Positions 58,401 to 64,000 of a stretch of 64,000 bases of DNA are shown here, in pieces (within the stretch, counting starts at the first letter, position 1; the number at the start of each line of letters is the position of its first letter). Source of the DNA: Bacteroidales bacterium (lineage in GTDB: Bacteria; Bacteroidota; Bacteroidia; Bacteroidales; Tenuifilaceae); contig JACABB010000010.1 in NCBI GenBank assembly GCA_013376985.1, positions 62,001 to 126,000 of the forward strand, given 5' to 3'. The notes beneath the pieces are model-generated. The model made no database searches and was not told the origin of the DNA. It saw only the letters and a program-made list of their open reading frames with translations. Made by a program: the position numbers and the translations under genes.

Positions 58401-61400
58401 TCATTAGCTGTACTAGCTAATCGTATCTCCTATTATTTTGACTTTACAGGACCCAGTTTACTGATTGACACCGCTTGTTCATCTTCGCTAGTTGCTTTAC
58501 ATACAGCTATTCAGTCCCTACGGGCAGGTGAATGTACTGCTGCATTAGTTGGTGGTGTTAACTTAATCTGCCATCCCGATCTTTCTATTGCATACCATAA
58601 AGCGGGGATGTTAGCTCCCGATGGAAGGTGCAAAGTTTTTGATGCCAAAGCAAATGGTTATGTACGTTCAGAAGGTGCTGCAATCTTGTTGCTAAAACCA
58701 TTACGAAAAGCCATCGAAGATCAAAACCAAATTCATGCGGTGATTAAAGGTAGCAGTATTAATCACGGAGGCCTTGCCGCTGGTTTAACCGTTCCCAATC
58801 CAAAAAAGCAAAGCGAACTTTTAATAGCAGCTTGGAAGAATGCTGGAATATCTGTTAAAGATATTACATATATAGAAGCCCATGGTACTGGAACTTCCTT
58901 AGGAGATCCAATAGAAATGCAAGGAATCCAAAATGCCTATTCACAACTGGTACCAAATCAACAAGATAAAACATGCGGTATAGGCTCAATAAAGAGTAAC
59001 CTTGGTCATTTGGAATCTGCTGCAGGAATTACTGGCTTGTTAAAAGTCATTTTATCCATGAAACATCAGGAATTACCAGCAACAATTAATTTCTCAGAGC
59101 TTAATCCTAAAATTCGTCTTAATGACACACCGTTTTATATCCAAAATAAACTTCAACCATGGGAAACAAAGCAGTCTTTTCTTGCTGGAGTGAGTAGTTT
59201 TGGTTCTGGTGGAGCTAATGCTCATGTTGTTGTACAGGAGTACATACCAAATACGAAGACTTGTAATATTGAAGAATATTATTTGTTTGTTTTATCAGCA
59301 ATTAATAAAGAACGCCTTCATGATTATGCAGCTAAGGTGATTGACTGGCTAAATGAATCAATTACAGATGCTGATTTTAGTGATGCCATTTTTAGTTGGC
59401 AGATCGGTCGTACTGCTATGAAATATCGTTTAGCAATTAAAGTTAAAGATAGGAAGGATTTGCAAGATAAACTGAAGCAATGGCTTGCGGGCAATAATAC
59501 AACAAATACTTGGTCAGGTTTGGTGAATTCCTCAAATTCAAATATTGATCAATTGCGAGATGGTAAGCCTGTTCGAGATTTAATTGAATTCGGACTTACA
59601 AACAAGGATATTGAACAACTTGGTATTTTATGGACATCAGGTTTTGACGTTGACTGGCATAGACTTTATACCGGAAAGAATTATAAAGAAAATAACCCTC
59701 AATATATAAGCCTGCCAACCTATCCATTTGCCAAGGAACGGTATTGGATTAATAATGTTGAAACCGATCTTCAAATATCGACGGTTGCTAGTGAACAAAA
59801 AAATAACATAGAAACCCTATTTGCTGCTCCAGCGTGGCAATTAAGCAAATCCGAATCATTATTTAAGTCAGAAAAAAATGAATTCACACAACAATACGTT
59901 TTCTTGTGTGATATGCCACAAATTAATATCCAGCAAATTGAAACGTTAGCTCCTCATAATCAATTCCTAACCTTCTTATCACAGCAAAAAACCATTGCTG
60001 ATCAATATATCGAAATCGCTCTAGCTTGTTTTAAAGAGATTCAAAAATTATTGACCAATAAGTTGCATGGGAAGACACTTGTTCAAATTGTTGCAGGATG
60101 TACTCATGAACAAACATTTTTTGCAGGCTTATCGGGTTTGCTTAAAACGGCGAACTTAGAAAATCCATCGTTTATAGGTCAAATTATTCTTACGGATCCA
60201 AAAATCACAGAGGACAAGCTAGTAGAACAACTCAAAGAAAATCAATTTCAAGCACAAGATTTAATCATTAAATATGAACTTGCCGATAGATATATTATTC
60301 GTTGGCAAACAATAAATACAACCATTGATAAACCTGAAATTGCTTTTAAAAATAATGGAGTTTATTTGATTACAGGAGGACTTGGAGGATTAGCCATTTT
60401 GTTTGCAAAAGAAATTCTTCAGCAAACATCGGATGCCAAGATCATATTGACAGATCTCTCTAAACTTACCACTGAAAAACAAGCAATTTTAGATCAATTA
60501 TCGAAGCAAAAAGGGCAGGTAGTTTTCAGACAACTTGATATTAACCAGTTAGATCAAGTCAAAGAAGTCATTGGTTCAGTAAAAAAAGAATTTAAGCATC
60601 TTAACGGTATCATTCATTGTGCAGGAATGATTAAGGATAGTTTTATTCTGAAGAAAACACCTGAAGAATTTAGCAGTGTATTAAAACCTAAAGTAAATGG
60701 TACTTTCAATCTCGATTTGGCGAGTCAGGATATTGAACTTGATTTCTTTGTATTGTTTTCTTCGATTGTTGGTGTTGTCGGAAATTTAGGACAAGCAGAT
60801 TATGCGTCAGCCAATGGTTTTATGGATCAATTTTCGACATTTAGAAATCAATTGGTTACCAAAAAACTTAGATACGGAAAAACATTAGCAATCAACTGGC
60901 CTTTATGGCAGAGAGGAGGAATGAGTGTTGATCAAACCAGTCAAGATGTAATGCAACAAACAACTGGGATGATGCCAATGAAAACCTCAACTGGAATACA
61001 AACATTCTATCGAAGTCTATCGCTCAATTATAACCAGACTTTGGTGATGGAAGGCATACTTTCTAAGATCAAAGATATTTTGATAGACGTAAAATCTACA
61101 CTGCCATTAAAGACGAATAAACATGAAGCCTCTAATTTTTATTCTCAGTTGCTTTTTGAAACAACTCTACAAAAGATTAAGCAATTATTAGGCAAAGTGA
61201 TCAAACTCTCAGCCTCTAAAATTGACGAGTATGAATCGCTTTCATCTTACGGAATAGATTCAATTTTTATTAATCAGTTAAACCTTGATCTTACTCAGAT
61301 ATTTGGCGCAATACCTAAAACATTATTTTTTGAATATCAAACGTTATCAGATTTAACCCATTATTTTATTAAAGAATATACAAACGAATGTATATCATGG

Positions 61401-64000
61401 ACTGGCTTGGATGAGGAACAAGTAATTATACAAAAAATTGATAATATGGATTTATCCTCATCTTCACGAGTTACTTCTGTTGAGCAACGTCAAACATATA
61501 AGCACGGTGTTGATTTGGGTAATTCCAACAAGCAGCAACCCATTGCGATTATTGGGATGAGCGGTATTTACCCATATGCTGCAAACCTTGATGAATATTG
61601 GGAAAATCTTAAATCGGGGAAGAACTGTATTAGCGAAATTCCATCTAACCGTTGGTCACTTGAAAACTTCTATGAGCCAAATGAACAACAAGCGGTAGAA
61701 AATGGCAAGAGTTATAGTAAATGGGGTGGATTTATTGAGCAATTTTCTCAATTCGATCCATTGTTTTTTGGCATCTCTCCAAGAGAGGCTATGAATATTG
61801 ATCCTCAAGAAAGATTGTTTTTACAAGAAGCATGGCGGGCTCTAGAAAACTCTGGATATACAAGCAAGGATTTAAAAGATAAATACAAACAAAGAGTTGG
61901 TGTTTTTGCAGGTGTTACCAAAGCAGGGTTTGAGTTAAATGGGTCACTTCATTCATATAAAAAACAAAAATTTCAACCACATACTTCATTTAGTTCGGTA
62001 GCGAACCGTTTATCTTTCCACTTGGATCTCACTGGGCCAAGTATGCCTATTGATACTATGTGTTCTTCTTCATTAACAGCGATTCATGAAGCTTGTGAAC
62101 ACATTAATCGTGGTGAATGTTCAATGGCCTTTGCTGGTGGTGTTAATGTATATCTGCACCCATCAAATTATGTTTACTTGTGCTCATTACACATGCTTTC
62201 TGTTGATGGTTTATGTAAAAGTTATGGTGTTAATGGAAATGGTTTTGTTCCAGGAGAAGGAGTAGGGGTAGTATTACTGAAACCTTTAGCTGATGCAATA
62301 CGGGACAATGATGTTATTCATGGAGTAATATTAGCAACAGATGCAAATCATGGCGGAAAAACGAATGGTTATACAATTCCAAATCCAAAGGGTCAGGCTG
62401 AGTTAATTCGTCGCACTATCGAAAAAGCTGGAATTAGTGCTCGTGATATATCTTATGTTGAGGGACATGGCACAGGAACTGAATTAGGCGATCCAATAGA
62501 AATAACCGGATTACAACAGGCATTCTCAAAAGATACCAAAGAAATAGGATATTGCAATATTGGTTCAGTTAAATCCAATATAGGACATTTAGAGGCAGCT
62601 GCCGGCATATCTGCATTAACTAAAGTGTTGTTACAATTGAAGCATGGGCAAATTGTTCCGAGTTTGCATGCGCAAAAATTAAATCCGAACATAGATTTTC
62701 AAAAAACGCCTTTTGTCGTTAACAATACTTTAAAGGTATGGGATAAGCCGATAATAAATAATCAACAAAAACCCAGAATTGCAGGTATTTCTTCTTTTGG
62801 TGCGGGCGGTTCAAATGCACATATAATTGTGCAAGAATATATATCCCCAACAAAAGAAGAAAAGAGGTCAGTTGTCCATCCTGAGTCAAATATAATCATT
62901 CCTCTATCTGCTAGGAAGGTCGCTCAATTAAAACAAAAAGCCAGTGATCTATTAACTTTTATTCGCACAGCCCAGATAGAAAAACTAGCAATCCCATCAA
63001 ATAATTCAATTGATCTTCATTCAATTGCATATACTCTTCAAGTTGGTAGAGAAGGGATGGAGGAGCGAGTAGCATTCGTTGTTAATTCAATTGATCAATT
63101 GGTTGATAAACTGCAAGCTTATGTTAGTGGTGAACAAGATATTGAAGACGTTTACCAAGGGCGCATTCAGCATGGTGAAGAAACTTTAACATTATTTAAT
63201 AAGGAGTCCGATTTACAGCAAACTATTGATAAATGGATAGCCGAGAAAAGATTTTCAAAACTGCTAAAGTTATGGGTAAAAGGCTTGGAGTTAGATTGGA
63301 GTAAATTTTATAGCAGAGAGGACAAAACTCAACGTATTTGTCTTCCAACATATCCTTTTGCCAAAGATGAATTTTGGGTTGATACGTTTGATTTGGAGCA
63401 GCAGGGGACATCGTTTGTTAGAAGTGAAATTATCCACCCATTGCTACACGTGAACACTTCAAATCTTAGTCAACAAAGCTACAGTTCAATTTTTAGTGGT
63501 GAAGAATTTTTCCTGAAAGATAATAAAGTTAACGAAGTCGTTTGTTTAGAAATGGCTCGTGCCGCAGTCAATCAGGCAATATCATTCTCATCAGATATTA
63601 GCCATTTAGAATTGCGCAATATCACTTGGTCAGATCCATTTGTTCTAGTTAATGGAAAACCAATTACAATTGCATTGTTCGCAAATGGTTTGGATTCTCG
63701 CTCTGATGAACAAATTGATTATGAGATTTATAGTACAGGTAACGAACAGGATGTAGTTCATTGTCAGGGTCAGGCAGTTATTAGTGGCAAACCATCCCAA
63801 GTGAAGTTGAATATTTCACATATTAAAGAGCAAGTAAAGCTTGGAAACAAAGAAAGGTTAGTCCAATTAAGTTTATCTGATGAAGTTGTAAATAATCAAA
63901 AGCAATATTTATTCCATCCTAGTTTAATGGATGGAGTAATGCAAGTAGCAGAGGATTTAATTGCCGATTTAAATAAACACTCCGGTCATCTTTTCTTTCC
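55476..64000 (+). CDS. trans-AT polyketide synthase C (3' end cut): MT-GNAT-ACP-KS-KR-ACP-KS-DH*
   Basis: An uninterrupted frame of at least 2841 codons from the ATG at 55476 to the window end. Residues 1-480 are a methyltransferase-like region with a helical N-terminus (MLKLLNLYCDGYVATPIIEA) and SAM motif IVNIGCGDGS (about 270); a GNAT-like domain follows (about 504-695; VTLCKNYD, HHSHGAKIVKP), then ACP (about 721-800; GLNS, Ser758). This matches MT-GNAT loading modules (AprA, GphF, CurA types) that make a decarboxylated starter. Next KS (about 835-1255; Cys1001 in DTACSSS), KR (about 1627-1840; TGGLGGLA, ADYASAN), ACP (about 1896-1970; GIDS), KS (about 2020-2455; Cys2196 in DTMCSSS) and a DH-like domain (from 2654) that lacks the HxxxGxxxxP motif and an internal block. 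No AT domain. It probably begins the assembly line. Confidence 0.88.
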   Translation, partial: MLKLLNLYCDGYVATPIIEACQKYGLFKLLENNKFRKRKEIIAELKGNVGYFTIALQTLELLGWLEKNTNDAYRLTNHANNEIVNFNLTSLYAIDPQQLIREVSNARMFSEKIEKVLSHTLNNDIKAVKYLEGAVIVPLILALKDFDAENFCKEIKQLDAQLVHSIEKLFIRNQWLTVDKTQLMPAGKQLLQAYEFDLTVSYRHMLSAMEDLLFGDHSHVFSRNPETEENHVNRQFNIIAGDMKNEDYLKDLQQAIITIFNQLPLEQQPQAIVNIGCGDGSLLKEIYQTIQVHTVRGQHLGQLPIDLFGVDYYQQALEKTSTTLNLAGIKHKTILGDASRPDEIIQILERKNFTSQQVLYIRSFIDHNLFFNTEQPINDTVTILAADQPTYYLDQQGQLLDSLSVLSSWQQQLQAFAQSILKSRLIVLQSHALPSQLKYQYLDGFESIHYDIIHNLSHQYLINAEAFITLAASVGLFNQYQVKNYPGIDSYCRMSLHHFSKRDYIVRFANKKDLKTLYQLEELCWSEQLRTPQIKIRERLQKYPQGQFVLEKDGQVLGVIYSQRIIATEELEKCNMDNVHNLHNESGSIIQLIAVNIHPQAQSFNYGDQLLEFMLQRCSLIAGISKIAAVTLCKNYDAKGDLPFERYIRQLDSKQDPILAFHHSHGAKIVKPLANYRPRDIANQGFGVLVEYNDIHNRVRPLKQIKIEESKSIEVNPILTFDRQQITQFVLDAAAFLLNIDVNAIDHDQPLMEMGLNSVDLSAFQRLIEEKIHQELQAGFFFEHNSCKKVIDYLTKELVSNSETTSSNNTISPNTPRNLKRDIQRNTKERNRIIADSDIAIIGMSCKLPGGIDSPDKLWEILTSEKCVISSYPKERGTWPSGADRSGIDQGGFMDNVDAFDSSFFRVSPIEAQITDPQQRILLELAWACLEDANILPAALKGTNIGVFVGASNTDYSRLIQEAKLEIEAHNAIGSSLAVLANRISYYFDFTGPSLLIDTACSSSLVALHTAIQSLRAGECTAALVGGVNLICHPDLSIAYHKAGMLAPDGRCKVFDAKANGYVRSEGAAILLLKPLRKAIEDQNQIHAVIKGSSINHGGLAAGLTVPNPKKQSELLIAAWKNAGISVKDITYIEAHGTGTSLGDPIEMQGIQNAYSQLVPNQQDKTCGIGSIKSNLGHLESAAGITGLLKVILSMKHQELPATINFSELNPKIRLNDTPFYIQNKLQPWETKQSFLAGVSSFGSGGANAHVVVQEYIPNTKTCNIEEYYLFVLSAINKERLHDYAAKVIDWLNESITDADFSDAIFSWQIGRTAMKYRLAIKVKDRKDLQDKLKQWLAGNNTTNTWSGLVNSSNSNIDQLRDGKPVRDLIEFGLTNKDIEQLGILWTSGFDVDWHRLYTGKNYKENNPQYISLPTYPFAKERYWINNVETDLQISTVASEQKNNIETLFAAPAWQLSKSESLFKSEKNEFTQQYVFLCDMPQINIQQIETLAPHNQFLTFLSQQKTIADQYIEIALACFKEIQKLLTNKLHGKTLVQIVAGCTHEQTFFAGLSGLLKTANLENPSFIGQIILTDPKITEDKLVEQLKENQFQAQDLIIKYELADRYIIRWQTINTTIDKPEIAFKNNGVYLITGGLGGLAILFAKEILQQTSDAKIILTDLSKLTTEKQAILDQLSKQKGQVVFRQLDINQLDQVKEVIGSVKKEFKHLNGIIHCAGMIKDSFILKKTPEEFSSVLKPKVNGTFNLDLASQDIELDFFVLFSSIVGVVGNLGQADYASANGFMDQFSTFRNQLVTKKLRYGKTLAINWPLWQRGGMSVDQTSQDVMQQTTGMMPMKTSTGIQTFYRSLSLNYNQTLVMEGILSKIKDILIDVKSTLPLKTNKHEASNFYSQLLFETTLQKIKQLLGKVIKLSASKIDEYESLSSYGIDSIFINQLNLDLTQIFGAIPKTLFFEYQTLSDLTHYFIKEYTNECISWTGLDEEQVIIQKIDNMDLSSSSRVTSVEQRQTYKHGVDLGNSNKQQPIAIIGMSGIYPYAANLDEYWENLKSGKNCISEIPSNRWSLENFYEPNEQQAVENGKSYSKWGGFIEQFSQFDPLFFGISPREAMNIDPQERLFLQEAWRALENSGYTSKDLKDKYKQRVGVFAGVTKAGFELNGSLHSYKKQKFQPHTSFSSVANRLSFHLDLTGPSMPIDTMCSSSLTAIHEACEHINRGECSMAFAGGVNVYLHPSNYVYLCSLHMLSVDGLCKSYGVNGNGFVPGEGVGVVLLKPLADAIRDNDVIHGVILATDANHGGKTNGYTIPNPKGQAELIRRTIEKAGISARDISYVEGHGTGTELGDPIEITGLQQAFSKDTKEIGYCNIGSVKSNIGHLEAAAGISALTKVLLQLKHGQIVPSLHAQKLNPNIDFQKTPFVVNNTLKVWDKPIINNQQKPRIAGISSFGAGGSNAHIIVQEYISPTKEEKRSVVHPESNIIIPLSARKVAQLKQKASDLLTFIRTAQIEKLAIPSNNSIDLHSIAYTLQVGREGMEERVAFVVNSIDQLVDKLQAYVSGEQDIEDVYQGRIQHGEETLTLFNKESDLQQTIDKWIAEKRFSKLLKLWVKGLELDWSKFYSREDKTQRICLPTYPFAKDEFWVDTFDLEQQGTSFVRSEIIHPLLHVNTSNLSQQSYSSIFSGEEFFLKDNKVNEVVCLEMARAAVNQAISFSSDISHLELRNITWSDPFVLVNGKPITIALFANGLDSRSDEQIDYEIYSTGNEQDVVHCQGQAVISGKPSQVKLNISHIKEQVKLGNKERLVQLSLSDEVVNNQKQYLFHPSLMDGVMQVAEDLIADLNKHSGHLFF

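Noticed and set aside
57851-63411. Minus-strand ORFs within PKS C
   Set aside because: They are antisense to the continuous PKS C frame that carries intact KS, KR and ACP motifs.
1-64000. CRISPR arrays, rRNA genes, prophage
   Set aside because: No regularly spaced repeats, rRNA sequence or phage structural genes were seen.

Overview
The window looks like a chromosome segment from a Bacteroidota bacterium, most plausibly Bacteroidales/Marinilabiliales-like, though I cannot place it below phylum with confidence. The reasons are low GC, promoters of the Bacteroidota type (TTG/TTTG, 19 bases, TAnnTTTG), two-component sensors built as TPR-histidine kinases, a grasp-with-spasm peptide locus, and familiar housekeeping proteins (ribBA, LptF/LptG permease, START-like, glucosaminidase-LysM).

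Layout. (1) 1-3717: accessory block with a truncated NACHT/STAND-type NTPase, an unknown protein, a small one-helix membrane protein and a trypsin-fold protein that seems to lack its catalytic His; possibly a defence or stress module. (2) 3805-5667: aspartate ammonia-lyase fused to an N-terminal cyclic-nucleotide-binding domain. (3) 5865-8272: a RiPP locus of the grasp-with-spasm type (54-aa precursor, ATP-grasp ligase, small overlapping ORF, SPASM protein) with no exporter or peptidase nearby. (4) 8290-28590: mainly housekeeping genes: xseB, two TPR histidine kinases, xseA, a MORN-like protein, dnaK, panB, an RluA-type pseudouridine synthase, cdd, a glucosaminidase, fmt, ribBA, two glycosyltransferases, an LptF/G permease, a START-like protein and tRNA-Met. 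(5) 28591-30240: a gene-poor junction with a heavily decayed IS4-type transposase and a large inverted repeat. (6) 30241-64000 (open at the right edge): a trans-AT polyketide synthase cluster, all on the + strand, starting at a canonical promoter.

The cluster contains, in order: a NusG paralogue (likely operon-specific antiterminator); PKS A (ACP, LPG_synthase_C-like domain, tryptophanase/tyrosine phenol-lyase-like PLP domain, KS, DH, KR, ACP, KS, degenerate DH); an outer-membrane beta-barrel; a class III aminotransferase; PKS B (ACP, KS lacking both histidines, ACP, thioesterase); an RND/MmpL transporter; a LolA-like periplasmic protein; a GMC-like flavoprotein; a membrane-anchored START protein; and PKS C (methyltransferase-like, GNAT, ACP, KS, KR, ACP, KS, eroded DH, cut by the window end). 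No acyltransferase domain is present, so malonyl loading must come from an enzyme outside the window. Biosynthetic order appears to differ from gene order: PKS C carries the loading module and PKS B the release thioesterase.

The most unusual point is the ACP/LPG_synthase_C-like/C-S-lyase-like block at the start of PKS A, which by size and order recalls the DUF-SH didomain that installs sulfur in leinamycin-family polyketides. Together with an aminotransferase and an envelope export set (RND, LolA-like, outer-membrane barrel, START), it suggests a sulfur- and/or nitrogen-bearing, lipid-like polyketide delivered to the cell envelope or exported. That product prediction is inference.
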